From Gammaproteobacteria bacterium (lineage in GTDB: Bacteria; Pseudomonadota; Gammaproteobacteria; Poriferisulfidales; Oxydemutatoraceae), in the NCBI GenBank assembly GCA_028817225.1, contig JAPPQC010000005.1:1-57335 (forward strand): 57,335 bases of DNA, read 5' to 3'. Made by a program: the position numbers and the translations under genes. This document shows, piece by piece, positions 1 to 8,578 of the stretch; the stretch's first letter is position 1; the number at the start of each line of letters is the position of its first letter. The notes beneath the pieces are model-generated. The model ran no database searches. It worked only from the letters and a program-made list of their open reading frames with translations, and was not told the DNA's origin.

Positions 1-6
1 CTTGAA

Positions 7-27
7 AACCCTTATGAATAAAGGGTT
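7..27. other. Short inverted repeat at window edge
   Basis: A perfect 7-base inverted repeat, AACCCTT and AAGGGTT, flanks a 7-base loop. It may be the end of a transcription unit that lies outside the window. There is no long T-run on either side, so a terminator role is uncertain. Apart from this hairpin and the promoter-like motif below, bases 1-222 show nothing that I can call. Confidence 0.3.
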
Positions 28-67
28 CCCGGCCTGTCCACGGGCTGGCGCCTGTCCAATCTGCTAT

Positions 68-97
68 TTGACATAATATACATTATGCGAATTAGAT
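68..97 (+). promoter_or_regulatory. Promoter-like region of the Lpp-like gene with overlapping dyad
   Basis: A consensus -35 TTGACA lies at 68-73. A suboptimal -10 (TTAGAT, 92-97) follows after 18 bases. The dyad CATAAT-N4-ATTATG at 72-87 overlaps the end of the -35 box and could be an operator. The stretch is clearly AT-richer than its surroundings. The -10 assignment is weak. Confidence 0.4.
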
Positions 98-222
98 ATT
101 GAGGCGCCCGGACGCCGCAGGTAAAATGAATTTGCAAATGAACTTGCGTTGAAGGCGGTTTGCGTCTAACCTTCGCAACTCTCGGTTCTACACCAAATCA
201 AAACTTCGGAGTTCTACTTACT

Positions 223-465
223 ATGAAAAAGCTTTACTTAACGGTTGCTTGCAGCGCGCTGGTCCTGACTGGCTGCTCGAATATGCAGATGATGCACGAC
301 ATGAAAGAGCAGATGTCTGAAATGCAATATCAGCTCAACTCGATCGAGACTTCTTCCGCCCGGGCCAAGGAAATGGCAAGTGAAGCCATGATTAAAGCCT
401 CTCAGATGGAGCAAGCCATGACGAGAATGGTCGGCAAAAGCAAAATGAAGCAGATGATGAAATAA
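223..465 (+). CDS. lpp: Lpp/OprI-like murein lipoprotein
   Basis: An 80-residue outer-membrane lipoprotein candidate. The start was chosen because MKKLYLTVACSALVLTGC forms a lipoprotein signal peptide with the lipobox LTGC, and GGAG lies at 209-212; a longer reading frame upstream only adds unrelated residues. The mature part is one continuous heptad-like helix, as expected for the trimeric coiled coil of Lpp/OprI, and it is very Met-rich (15 Met in 80 residues). It ends in Lys, the residue that L,D-transpeptidases attach to peptidoglycan in Braun's lipoprotein. A terminator follows directly, and an L,D-transpeptidase gene lies convergently next door. Family membership rests on architecture rather than close sequence match, so a generic Lpp-type lipoprotein remains possible. 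Confidence 0.75.
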   Translation: MKKLYLTVACSALVLTGCSNMQMMHDMKEQMSEMQYQLNSIETSSARAKEMASEAMIKASQMEQAMTRMVGKSKMKQMMK

Positions 466-493
466 ACATCACTTCATTTGCTTTTTGCTTAAA

Positions 494-515
494 GGGGCCG
501 CAAGGCCCCTTTTTT
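494..515 (+). terminator. Rho-independent terminator after the lipoprotein gene
   Basis: The perfect stem GGGGCC/GGCCCC closes a GCAA tetraloop and is followed by six T. It ends the lipoprotein transcript. It also sits 25 bases past the stop of the convergent transpeptidase gene and could weakly serve that strand too. Confidence 0.9.
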
Positions 516-539
516 GTCCTTATTCCCTTCTCCCAAAAA

Positions 540-1538
540 TCAAAAAATGTATTCCGCCGCCGATTGCGCGGCTGCGCCGGGAGCGCGCTGCACCGGCTTG
601 GGGGCGATGGAGGCCCCGCGGTTGAGCGGCACCGGGATGCCGGCCCCCTGTTTCGCCGTGCTGACGAGCAGTTCCCAGTCAACCGGTATCGCCCGCTTTT
701 CCGTCAGCCGGCTGATTTCGCGTATGGCCTGCCCGAGGTAGCGGTCCATCACGCCGGCCTGCCCTTGCCCGTGCGCCTCGAGGTACACCACGCCGTCAAC
801 AAGAGCGCTCTTGAACGGCTGAAACTGTATCGTCACCGGCGTGCCGCGCTCGATCAGCCCGAAGAAGTCCTGAATATCCACCGGGCGCATCCGGATGCAG
901 CCGTGGGTGGCTTTCAGGCCGATGGCATACGGGCGGTTGGTGCCGTGGATGAAATAGCCGGGCAGGTTCAGTTGCAGCGCGTATTTTCCCAGCGGATTGT
1001 CCTTGCCCGGCGGCACCGAAGCCGGCAGCGGGTCGTCCATCAGTTCGTGCTCGCGCCGCACGCTGGCCGGCGGATACCAGGTCGGGTTGACAATCTTGTC
1101 AATGACCTTCGCCTTTGAAACCGGTGTCTGCCAGTCGCCGCGGCCAATGCTGATCGGGTATGTCCTGACCTTTTTTTCTTCGCCGGAGGCCGGTTTCGGG
1201 TCGTAGTAATAAATCCGCATTTCGGCAAGATTCACATAAATGCCGCGGAATGACGGGCGCGGCAGGATGAACTGGCTCGGCAGAACGACCGAATTGCCCT
1301 CGCCCGGCACCCACGGGTCAATTCCCGGGTTGGCTTCGAGGATTTCCTCGATGCCGAGGCTGAATTCCTCGGCGATGCCGAGTATCGTGTCTTGCGGCTG
1401 AATCACGACCTTTTGCAGCGCGCCGATTAGTGTATGATTCGGGTCGAACCCGTAAGTCGCCGGGAGCGCGGACGCAACCGGCAGCGCCACCCCGCAGGCC
1501 GCCGACAACAACATCCGAATGGCTGGAAAAAACGACAT
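540..1538 (-). CDS. L,D-transpeptidase (YkuD domain, ErfK/YbiS type)
   Basis: A 332-residue periplasmic enzyme expected to form 3-3 peptidoglycan cross-links or to attach an Lpp-type lipoprotein to peptidoglycan. Residues 1-24 form a signal peptide. A LysM-like segment (about 45-92) is followed by the YkuD domain (about 98-240), which carries His198 in HGTNRP and the catalytic motif THGCIR with Cys214. A Pro/Ala-rich tail follows. The start at 1538 was chosen because it places the signal peptide at the N-terminus; the longer upstream frame runs antisense into the aminotransferase gene. The start codon abuts that of the divergent aminotransferase (CATATG). The neighbouring Lpp-like protein, ending in Lys, is an obvious candidate substrate. 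Which of the two reactions it performs cannot be read from sequence. Confidence 0.9.
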   Translation of the reverse strand: MSFFPAIRMLLSAACGVALPVASALPATYGFDPNHTLIGALQKVVIQPQDTILGIAEEFSLGIEEILEANPGIDPWVPGEGNSVVLPSQFILPRPSFRGIYVNLAEMRIYYYDPKPASGEEKKVRTYPISIGRGDWQTPVSKAKVIDKIVNPTWYPPASVRREHELMDDPLPASVPPGKDNPLGKYALQLNLPGYFIHGTNRPYAIGLKATHGCIRMRPVDIQDFFGLIERGTPVTIQFQPFKSALVDGVVYLEAHGQGQAGVMDRYLGQAIREISRLTEKRAIPVDWELLVSTAKQGAGIPVPLNRGASIAPKPVQRAPGAAAQSAAEYIF

Positions 1539-2705
1539 ATGCCGGACATTATAACTGCAATCAACGGCCAGTTTCCGATTCAGGAAGGCGTCGCCTACCT
1601 GAACCACGCCGGAGTCGCGCCGTGGCCGAAATGCACAGCCGATGTCGTCTGCGACTTTGCGCGCGAAAACGCGAGTTGCGGCGCGTTGCATTACAAGGCC
1701 TGGGAAGAAACCGCCGGTGCGTTGCGCGAGATGCTTCGCAATCTGATCAACGCCGAATCCGCGGATGAAATCGCCCTGGTGAAGAACACCTCGGAAGGGT
1801 TGTCGCTGGTCGCCTACGGGCTGGACTGGCAGCAAGGCGACAATGTCGTTGTCGGCATGCAGGAGTTTCCGTCCAACCGCATCGTCTGGGAATCGCTGCA
1901 CAAGCGCTTCGGCGTCGAGGTGCGCACGGTTGATTTGCACGGCGGGGCTTCGCCGGAGCAGGCGCTGCTCAGCCGACTGGACCGGCGGACGCGGGTGCTG
2001 ACGGTCAGTTCAATCCAGTATGCGACCGGCTGGCGCATGGACCTGGATGTGCTCGGCAAGGCGTGCCGGGAAGCGGGCGCCCTGCTCTGCGTGGATGCCA
2101 TCCAGAGCCTCGGCGCGGCGCCGGTTGATGTGCAGGCCTCGCAAATCGACTTCCTCGCCGCCGACGGGCACAAGTGGATGCTGGCGCCCGAGGGCGTCGG
2201 CTGTTTCTACTGCCGGCGCCGTCATCTGAAAACCCTGAAACTGCACCAGTACGGCTGGGGCATGCTGCAAGACCCCGGCGACTATGATTCGCTTTACGGC
2301 GAGGCCATGCTCGCCTCGTGGGCCGAGGTTGGCAACGCCCGGCGGTTTGAATGCGGCAGCCTCAATTCGCTCGGCATCCATGCGCTGCACGCCAGCCTCG
2401 GCCTGCTGTTTGACACCGGCCTCGACCGGGTTTTCAGCGAAGTCGCGTCCAATGTTTCGCACCTCGCCGGCGGCGTTGATCAAGACCGCTTTCAATCGCT
2501 GACGCCGGCGGAAGAACACCGGCGCGGCGGCATTCTGACGGTGCGCCCGCGGCGGGGAGAACCCGGGGCCTTGCACCGGCAACTGTCAAAAGCCGGCGTG
2601 CTGTGCGCGTGCAGAGGCGGCGGCATTCGCCTGTCGCCGCATTTCTACACGCCGCGGGAAGTTCTCGACCGGGCGCTTGAATGCCTCCACGATTTCAGCG
2701 GCTGA
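1539..2705 (+). CDS. PLP-dependent aminotransferase class V (cysteine desulfurase-like fold)
   Basis: A 388-residue cytosolic PLP enzyme of the class V aminotransferase superfamily. It starts at the ATG immediately following the divergent transpeptidase start; earlier in-frame starts would lie inside that gene. Visible hallmarks are the phosphate-binding NTSEG (83-87), the cofactor-binding Asp186 in VDAIQS and the Schiff-base lysine Lys212 in ADGHKWM. The SxRxGxHC-type catalytic-cysteine loop of SufS/CsdA is not obvious, so an aminotransferase or isopenicillin-epimerase-like role is at least as likely as desulfuration. The substrate cannot be named. The 3' end overlaps the convergent holB stop by 11 bases. 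Confidence 0.8.
   Translation: MPDIITAINGQFPIQEGVAYLNHAGVAPWPKCTADVVCDFARENASCGALHYKAWEETAGALREMLRNLINAESADEIALVKNTSEGLSLVAYGLDWQQGDNVVVGMQEFPSNRIVWESLHKRFGVEVRTVDLHGGASPEQALLSRLDRRTRVLTVSSIQYATGWRMDLDVLGKACREAGALLCVDAIQSLGAAPVDVQASQIDFLAADGHKWMLAPEGVGCFYCRRRHLKTLKLHQYGWGMLQDPGDYDSLYGEAMLASWAEVGNARRFECGSLNSLGIHALHASLGLLFDTGLDRVFSEVASNVSHLAGGVDQDRFQSLTPAEEHRRGGILTVRPRRGEPGALHRQLSKAGVLCACRGGGIRLSPHFYTPREVLDRALECLHDFSG
1548..1553 (-). promoter_or_regulatory. Candidate -10 box for the L,D-transpeptidase
   Basis: A perfect TATAAT on the minus strand, 9 bases before the transpeptidase ATG and inside the start of the aminotransferase coding sequence. No convincing -35 is visible. If used, the message would begin within a few bases of the start codon. 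Confidence 0.35.
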
Positions 2706-3702
2706 AAGCCTTGTGCCATTCAAGCAGACCGCTTTCCAGCAGCAGGCGCGGGTTCAGGCTGTTGCTGTCGGCCAACCGGCAGCGCTGAACCTGCCGCCCG
2801 TGCAGTCTTTGCAGGCTTTCAAATGGTGGACTCATGGGTGGACTCATGGGCGGATTCACGGGCGGATGCGCCGGCGGATTCGCGGCGGGCGCCGCGGGCG
2901 CGGCGTCGAAAGCGCCATGGACAAAGGCGGCATGGACAATCTGCTGCAATTCCTCCAGCAGCCATTGCTGAATCAGCGGAGACGGCTGTTCGTTCCAGCG
3001 CTCCACAATGCCGGAAAGATCCGACAGCGGCGCCCTGGCCGACAGCCACTGCGCCAGTTCATCGTGAAATTTTTCCCGGTCAATCCCTTTCTCGGCCTTC
3101 TTCGAGGCCTCCAGCGGCCGCAACCCGAACAACGCAAGCCGGCGCCGCGCCTGCTCCGTCTCCAGCGACAGCCGCCCGGCCAGCCACTCGACCGCCTCGT
3201 CGCCCGGCAGCGGAAAACGGATTTTGCGGCAGCGGCTGCGTATCGTGGCCGGCAGTTTCGCCAGGCGCCTGCAAATCAGGACGATGACGCCCCCGTCCGG
3301 CGGCTCTTCCAGCGTCTTCAGAAGACTGTTGGCGGCGGCGTAATTCATGCTGTCGGCCCGCGGGATAAAAGCGACCCGGTATTGGCCGTAATGCCGGTTC
3401 AACGAGAAAAAGTCGGCCAGTTCGCGGATTTGCGCGACCTTGATTTCTTTCTTCTCGGCGACAATCGAAAGATAGTCCGGATGATTCTCCGAGGCCAGCA
3501 GACGGCACCCCTTGCAGCCGCCGCAGGGCCTGTCTTTTTCACTTTGGCACAACAGACTATGGCAGAGAGCGGAACCAAATTCTTCCATTCCGCAGCCGTC
3601 CTGCCCGCTCAGCAGCAAGGCGTTGGGCACGCGCCCCGCCGCCAGCATCCGCAGCCAGTTGTCCCACTGTGCACGCTGCCATGGATAGACCGGGTTATTC
3701 AT
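2695..3702 (-). CDS. holB: DNA polymerase III delta-prime subunit
   Basis: A 335-residue clamp-loader delta-prime subunit. The start at 3702 matches the family N-terminus (MNNPVYPWQ) and gives an 8-base overlap with the tmk stop. The AAA+ fold has a degenerate P-loop (GQDGCGME, Lys lost), as expected for the non-ATPase subunit. A zinc module is formed by Cys52, Cys60, Cys63 and Cys66, and the arginine-finger motif SRC lies at 156-158. Near the C-terminus an unusual Pro-rich stretch of PP-x-S/N units is encoded by five 12-base repeats (2825-2884). It is the last gene of the fab-tmk operon, an order shared with E. coli. Confidence 0.92.
   Translation of the reverse strand: MNNPVYPWQRAQWDNWLRMLAAGRVPNALLLSGQDGCGMEEFGSALCHSLLCQSEKDRPCGGCKGCRLLASENHPDYLSIVAEKKEIKVAQIRELADFFSLNRHYGQYRVAFIPRADSMNYAAANSLLKTLEEPPDGGVIVLICRRLAKLPATIRSRCRKIRFPLPGDEAVEWLAGRLSLETEQARRRLALFGLRPLEASKKAEKGIDREKFHDELAQWLSARAPLSDLSGIVERWNEQPSPLIQQWLLEELQQIVHAAFVHGAFDAAPAAPAANPPAHPPVNPPMSPPMSPPFESLQRLHGRQVQRCRLADSNSLNPRLLLESGLLEWHKAFSR
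2825..2884 (-). repeat. Five 12-base tandem repeats inside holB
   Basis: The first two plus-strand units are identical (GGTGGACTCATG) and the next three have drifted (GGCGGATTCACG and variants). On the minus strand they encode a Pro-Pro-x-Ser/Asn/His/Ala linker in delta-prime. Period 12 keeps the frame, so copy-number change would lengthen or shorten the linker by four residues per step. Confidence 0.9.
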
Positions 3703-4354
3703 CGCCAATCTCCGGCCAGCGTTTGACCACCAGCGCGATGATTTCCGCGCCGACCTGTTCCCTGTCCCGGGCGGCGTCAATCACTGCAAACCGCGCGGGT
3801 TCGCGCCCGGCCCGTTCAAGATAAGTCTTTCGCACCCGCTCAACGAACGCCTTGCCCTGCGATTCAAAATTGTCCGGCGTTTTGCCTGCGCGCAGCAACT
3901 CATACTGGGTGCTGGGAATGTCCTTGTGCCTTTTTTCAGGCGGCAAATCCAGCAGTATCGTCCAATCGGGCGACAGGCCGGGCGCGACCCATTCGGCCAG
4001 CACATCAATCCGTTCGGACGGAATTTCGCGGCCCCCGCCCTGGTAGGCGTAACTCGCGTCAATAAAGCGGTCACAAACCACCCATTGCCCCCGCTCCAGC
4101 GCCGGTTGCACGACCCGGCGGACATGCTCGGCGCGCGCCGCGAAAAACAACAGCAATTCGGCGAGGCCGGACAGGCCCTTTTCCTGCTCCAGCAGCATGC
4201 GCCGGATGGCCTCTCCCATCGGTACGCCGCCAGGCTCGCGGGTTCTCCTGACCTCCACGCCGCGCCGCCTGAGAAACGATTCCAGGGCTTCGGCCTGCGT
4301 GCTCTTGCCGACGCCGTCTATCCCTTCAAGGGTGATCAGTTTTCCGCGTTGCAT
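3695..4354 (-). CDS. tmk: Thymidylate kinase
   Basis: A 219-residue cytosolic kinase converting dTMP to dTDP with ATP. The P-loop GIDGVGKST lies at 11-19. The DR(F) motif is at 95-97, followed by SYAYQGGGR, which contacts the dTMP sugar and base. LDLPPE and the lid-like segment KRHKD follow. Length is standard for the family. The start codon shares one base with the mltG stop (TAATG), and the 3' end overlaps holB by 8 bases, so the three genes are very likely translationally coupled. Confidence 0.96.
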   Translation of the reverse strand: MQRGKLITLEGIDGVGKSTQAEALESFLRRRGVEVRRTREPGGVPMGEAIRRMLLEQEKGLSGLAELLLFFAARAEHVRRVVQPALERGQWVVCDRFIDASYAYQGGGREIPSERIDVLAEWVAPGLSPDWTILLDLPPEKRHKDIPSTQYELLRAGKTPDNFESQGKAFVERVRKTYLERAGREPARFAVIDAARDREQVGAEIIALVVKRWPEIGDE

Positions 4355-5376
4355 TACTTCAACTGGTAGCGGGCGACGGCCTTGCGGTGTTCGCCGTAGG
4401 TTTTCGAGAAATGATGGCTGCCGTCGCCCCTGCTGACGAAGTATAGCGCGCCGGTCTTTTCCGGGTGCAGCACCGCTTGCAGCGACGCAAGCCCCGGCAT
4501 CGCAATCGGCGTCGGCGGCAGCCCCTTGCGGCGGTAGGTGTTGTACGGCGTGTCGGCCTTCAGGTCTTTTTTCCTGATGTCGCCGCCGAATTGCAGGCCC
4601 ATGCCGTAAATGACGGTGGGGTCGGCCTGCAGCAGCATCCCCTTCTCAAGCCGCGACAGAAACACGCCGGCAATCCGGCGGCGCTCGTCGTCTCTCGCCG
4701 TTTCCTTCTCGACGATGGAGGCGAGTATCAGGGCCTCGTAAGGCGACGCAAGATGAAGGCCGGGCGCTCTTTCGCGCCAGACGGACTCCAGCGTCCGCGT
4801 CATTTTTTCGTATCCCTGCCGGAACAAATCCACATCGGCGGCGCCGGCGCTGAAAAAATAGGTGTCCGGGAAGAACCAGCCCTCAAGCGATGGATGATCC
4901 ACGCCGAGATGCTTCCTGATCTCTTCGGCGTCGGCGGCCACCGTTTCAATCGCCCGGTGCCGCCGCATCGTCTGCAGAACCTGCCTGAGCGTGGCCCCCT
5001 CGATGATGCGCAGACGCTCGAGGACGCCCTTGCCGCTCGCCGCCATGTCGAGAAACCCGGCCAGCGTCATGCGCGGTTCAATCCGGTATCTTCCCGCCTT
5101 GATGCTGCCCTCAAGTCCGCCGAGCCTCGCGTACAGCGCCGCGTAGAAACGCACCGGCACCGGCTTTCTGTCCGCGATCAACCCCGCCCGCTCCATGCCG
5201 GCGATGACGCGGTTGAATGAACTGCCTTCGGCGATGTCCCAGTCCACCTGTTGCGTGTTCGTCAACGGCACGGCGTGGAGACTGCGGTAAAAGTCCCAAA
5301 CAAAAGCGGCGCCCGCCGGCAGCGCGGCGGCGGCGCAGATGGCGATTGCAAGACGCCCCCCGCTCATCCGCCTCAC
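4354..5376 (-). CDS. mltG: Endolytic murein transglycosylase MltG
   Basis: A 340-residue inner-membrane lytic transglycosylase that cleaves nascent glycan strands and so limits their length. One N-terminal membrane helix (about 8-28) anchors a periplasmic LysM-like and YceG domain. The catalytic region ASIVEKETA places the expected catalytic Glu at 223, with the conserved LQADPTVIYGMG further on. Met1 and Met4 are both possible starts. It is flanked by pabC (3 bases between) and tmk (1-base overlap), as in E. coli. Confidence 0.95.
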   Translation of the reverse strand: MRRMSGGRLAIAICAAAALPAGAAFVWDFYRSLHAVPLTNTQQVDWDIAEGSSFNRVIAGMERAGLIADRKPVPVRFYAALYARLGGLEGSIKAGRYRIEPRMTLAGFLDMAASGKGVLERLRIIEGATLRQVLQTMRRHRAIETVAADAEEIRKHLGVDHPSLEGWFFPDTYFFSAGAADVDLFRQGYEKMTRTLESVWRERAPGLHLASPYEALILASIVEKETARDDERRRIAGVFLSRLEKGMLLQADPTVIYGMGLQFGGDIRKKDLKADTPYNTYRRKGLPPTPIAMPGLASLQAVLHPEKTGALYFVSRGDGSHHFSKTYGEHRKAVARYQLK

Positions 5377-5379
5377 CGG

Positions 5380-6213
5380 TCAGTCCTCCGCGCCGGCGGC
5401 GGGCAGTTTTTGCAACAAATCGTGCAGCAAGCCGTGCACCGACTGCACATCGTAATCACGCGCGCCCTCCAGATGGCGAACCGGCCAGGCGCGAATCAGC
5501 ACATTGCAAAAAAAAACGCCGTCGGCCCGCAGCAAATCCTCGCGCGACAACCGGGTCTCCTGAACCGGAATGCCGCGCCGCCGGCACGCCTCGATAATCC
5601 AGCCGCGCATCACGCCGCTGACGCCGCAGCGGTCCAGCAGCGGGGTTCGCAGGCCGCCATCCTCCACGGTGAAGAGATTGCTCATCGTGCCTTCAATCAC
5701 CCGGTCGCGCGCGTCGAGCATGACGCCCTCCTGGTATTCGTCCCGCCATTCCATCCGCGCCATCACCTGCTCCAGCCGGTTCAGGTGCTTGACGCCGGCC
5801 AGGTCGGGATCATCGGCGAGGCGCTTGCGGCAGAATCTTGCGGCGACGCCGCGGCGCCGGAAATCGTCCGGATAATCCGGCGGCGGCAGCGCGGTGACAA
5901 TGCGGGTCGGCTTGGCCGGAAGCGGCGGGCGGTACCCGCGCGCGCCGCCGCCGCGGGTGACGATGACCTTGACGACGGCGTCGCCGCTGCCGGCGGCGAG
6001 GCGGCGCACTTCCTCGTCAAGGGCGCGCCAGTCGTCAAAGGCGATGGCCAGTTTGCGGCAGCCGTCGCGCAGGCGCGCGCGGTGACGCGGCCAGAAACGG
6101 GGCGCGCCGTCCGCGACCGAAATCGTCTCGAAAACACCGTCGCCGTAGGCAAGCCCGCGGTCGGTCACGGCAATCGCGCCGCCCGGTTTTCCGTTGATCA
6201 AAACCGGAGGCAT
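5380..6213 (-). CDS. pabC: Aminodeoxychorismate lyase
   Basis: A 277-residue fold-type IV PLP enzyme that releases pyruvate from 4-amino-4-deoxychorismate to give 4-aminobenzoate for folate synthesis. The start MPPVLINGK is chosen because it matches the family N-terminus and lies 25 bases after the fabF stop; a longer frame would overlap fabF. Visible features are DRGLAYGDGVFET (18-30), the PLP lysine Lys142 in GVKHLNRLEQ and the cofactor-binding EGTMSNLF. Its place between fabF and mltG is the conserved gammaproteobacterial order. Confidence 0.93.
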   Translation of the reverse strand: MPPVLINGKPGGAIAVTDRGLAYGDGVFETISVADGAPRFWPRHRARLRDGCRKLAIAFDDWRALDEEVRRLAAGSGDAVVKVIVTRGGGARGYRPPLPAKPTRIVTALPPPDYPDDFRRRGVAARFCRKRLADDPDLAGVKHLNRLEQVMARMEWRDEYQEGVMLDARDRVIEGTMSNLFTVEDGGLRTPLLDRCGVSGVMRGWIIEACRRRGIPVQETRLSREDLLRADGVFFCNVLIRAWPVRHLEGARDYDVQSVHGLLHDLLQKLPAAGAED

Positions 6214-6238
6214 GGTCGAAAGGTGTGCGCCGGTGATT

Positions 6239-7480
6239 TCAGACGGCGCGAAACACCAGGGAAGCGTTGGTGCCCCCGAAACCGAAGGAATTGGACAGCA
6301 CGCACCGCAGGTTTTCCCTGCGCGCGGTGTTCGGCACATAATCCAGGTCGCACTTCGGATCCGGGGTGTCGAGGTTGACGGTCGGCGGCATCACCCCGTC
6401 TCTCAAAGACAGCACCGAAAACACCGCCTCGACCCCGCCCGCGGCCCCCAGCAGATGGCCGATCATGGACTTGACCGAACTCATCGCGAGTTTCCGCGCG
6501 TGATCGCCGAAGACCAATTTGACGGCGTCGCTTTCGGCCTGGTCGCCGAGCGGCGTCGAAGTGCCGTGCGCGTTGATGTAATCCACCTCGCCGGGGTTCA
6601 GCGCGGCGTCTTGCAGCGCGTTTTGCATGCAGCGCGCGGCGCCGGCGCCGCCGGGAACCGGCTGCGTGATGTGGTGGGCGTCGCTGGAAGCCCCGTATCC
6701 GGCGAGTTCGCAGTAGATGTTGGCGCCGCGCTTTTGCGCGTGTTCGCGCTCCTCAAGGACGACGACGCCGGCGCCGTCGCCGATGACGAAGCCGTCGCGG
6801 TCCAGGTCCCACGGGCGGCTCGCGCGTTCGGGGTCGTCGTTGTGCGACGCGCACAGCGCGCGCGCCGCCGCGAAACCGCCGACGCCGAGCAGCGATGTCG
6901 CCATCTCGGCGCCGCCGGCGATCATGATGTCGGCGTCGCCGCGCGCGACCATGCGCGCCGATTCCCCGATGTTGTGGTTGCCGGTCGCGCAGGCCGAGAC
7001 AATCGCGAAATTGGGCCCTTGCAGGCCGTACAGAATGGACAGGTTGCCCGAGATCATGTTGATGATGCTGCCCGGGACGAAAAACGGCGATATCTTGCGC
7101 GCGCCGCCCTCGATGCAGGCGGTGTGGTTGGCCTCGATCAGCGGCAGGCCGCCGATGCCGGAGCCGACCGCGACGCCGATGCGCGGCGCGTTTTGCTCCG
7201 TGACCTCGAACCCCGAATCCTCGATCGCCTGAACGCCGGCGCCGATGCCGTAATGGATGAACAGATCCATGCGCTTCTGCTCTTTTTCGGGGATGTAGGT
7301 ATCGGCGTCGAACCCCTCGACCGGGGCGGCAATCCGCACCCGCAAACCGGAAGCGTCAAAGGACGAGATTTTCCGCACGCCGCTGCGCCCGGCGACGACG
7401 GCCTCCCACGCCTTGTCAACGGCGGCCCCGACCGGGCACACGACACCGACGCCGGTGACGACCACTTGTCTGTTGTGCAC
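6239..7480 (-). CDS. fabF: Beta-ketoacyl-ACP synthase II
   Basis: A 413-residue condensing enzyme of type II fatty-acid elongation. The Cys-His-His triad is complete: Cys164 in SACATG, His305 in NAHGTSTPLGD and His342 in SMIGHLLGAAG. The glycine-rich C-terminus SNSFGFGGTNAS is also present. Length is that of FabF rather than FabB. It lies 52 bases downstream of acpP in the same operon. Confidence 0.97.
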   Translation of the reverse strand: MHNRQVVVTGVGVVCPVGAAVDKAWEAVVAGRSGVRKISSFDASGLRVRIAAPVEGFDADTYIPEKEQKRMDLFIHYGIGAGVQAIEDSGFEVTEQNAPRIGVAVGSGIGGLPLIEANHTACIEGGARKISPFFVPGSIINMISGNLSILYGLQGPNFAIVSACATGNHNIGESARMVARGDADIMIAGGAEMATSLLGVGGFAAARALCASHNDDPERASRPWDLDRDGFVIGDGAGVVVLEEREHAQKRGANIYCELAGYGASSDAHHITQPVPGGAGAARCMQNALQDAALNPGEVDYINAHGTSTPLGDQAESDAVKLVFGDHARKLAMSSVKSMIGHLLGAAGGVEAVFSVLSLRDGVMPPTVNLDTPDPKCDLDYVPNTARRENLRCVLSNSFGFGGTNASLVFRAV

Positions 7481-7532
7481 ACGAACTCCGCGGATGGTGA
7501 AGAGACGGGGGAAAAGAACGCCCGCAAGGCGC

Positions 7533-7772
7533 TCAGGCGTTTATGTGCTTCTCGATGTAGTCAACCGCCTGCTTCACCGTCGTGATTTTCTCGGCCTCTT
7601 CGTCCGGTATCTCGCACTCGAATTCTTCCTCCAGCGCCATCACCAGTTCCAGCGTGTCCAGCGAGTCCGCGTTCAAGTCATCGACAAAGGAAGCATCCTC
7701 GGTGACCTTGTCTTCCTCGATACTCAGCTGCTCGGCCACGATTTTGCGGACCCGGTCTTTTATATCACTCAT
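7533..7772 (-). CDS. acpP: Acyl carrier protein
   Basis: A 79-residue acidic four-helix carrier. The phosphopantetheine attachment site is Ser37 in the DSL motif ([12 protein letters not shown]). A strong ribosome binding site AAGGAG lies about 9 bases before the ATG, which suits its expected high expression. It is flanked by fabG (50-base gap) and fabF (52-base gap), the only sizeable gaps in this operon. Confidence 0.98.
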   Translation of the reverse strand: MSDIKDRVRKIVAEQLSIEEDKVTEDASFVDDLNADSLDTLELVMALEEEFECEIPDEEAEKITTVKQAVDYIEKHINA

Positions 7773-7822
7773 TGAAATAGTCTCCTTGTTACTGTTGAGT
7801 CGTTGAAAACAACTTTTGGCCG

Positions 7823-8578
7823 TCAGGCCATGTACAACCCTCCGTTGATGTGGACGGTCTCGCCGGTGATGTAGGCGGCGGCCCCGGAAGCCAGAAAGCG
7901 CACCAGTTCGGCCACTTCCGCCGCCTCGCCGAAGCGCGCCGCGGGGATGGTGCGGACAATCTCCTCGCGGTATTTCTCCGGCAGCGCCCGCACCATATCG
8001 GTGTCAATAAAGCCGGGCGCGACGCAGTTGACGGTGATATTACGGGTTCCCAGTTCTTTTGCAAGGCTTTTGCTGAAACCGGTAATCCCGGCCTTGGCGG
8101 CGGCGTAGTTGGCCTGCCCCGGATTGCCGGCGGCGCCCGTCAGCGAAGTGATGTTGATGATCCTCCCCCACCTTTTTTTCATCATCCGGCGCACGCACGC
8201 CTTGCTCAGGCGAAACACCGAACCCAGGTTGGTGTTGATGACCGCATCCCAGTCCTCGTCGCTCATCCTCGGCAGCAGGCTGTCGCGGGTGATGCCGGCG
8301 TTGTTGACCAGCACATCGGGCATCTGGTCCTGTTCGGCCAGCGTCTTGAGCAGCGCCGCCACCGAGTCCGCCTGCTCCACCCTGAGCACGGCGCCGTGGC
8401 CGCGAACGCCTTCCCCGTCGAGAAAACCGGAGATGGCGCGGGCGCCGTCGTCGCCGGTCGCGGTGCCGACGACTTCCAGCCCGGCGCGGCCCAGTGCCAG
8501 CGCAATCGCGCGCCCGATGCCGCGCGAGGCGCCGGTGACGAGCGCCGTTTTCGCGCCTGCCGCCGCTTGCGCCGTCAT
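7823..8578 (-). CDS. fabG: 3-oxoacyl-ACP reductase
   Basis: A 251-residue short-chain dehydrogenase that reduces beta-ketoacyl-ACP with NADPH. The cofactor motif TGASRGIG is at 15-22, NNAG at 92-95, and the catalytic residues are Ser145, Tyr158 and Lys162. The start at 8578 gives an ATGA overlap with the fabD stop; a longer frame adds only residues read inside fabD. The order fabD-fabG-acpP-fabF supports FabG over other SDR enzymes. Confidence 0.96.
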   Translation of the reverse strand: MTAQAAAGAKTALVTGASRGIGRAIALALGRAGLEVVGTATGDDGARAISGFLDGEGVRGHGAVLRVEQADSVAALLKTLAEQDQMPDVLVNNAGITRDSLLPRMSDEDWDAVINTNLGSVFRLSKACVRRMMKKRWGRIINITSLTGAAGNPGQANYAAAKAGITGFSKSLAKELGTRNITVNCVAPGFIDTDMVRALPEKYREEIVRTIPAARFGEAAEVAELVRFLASGAAAYITGETVHINGGLYMA

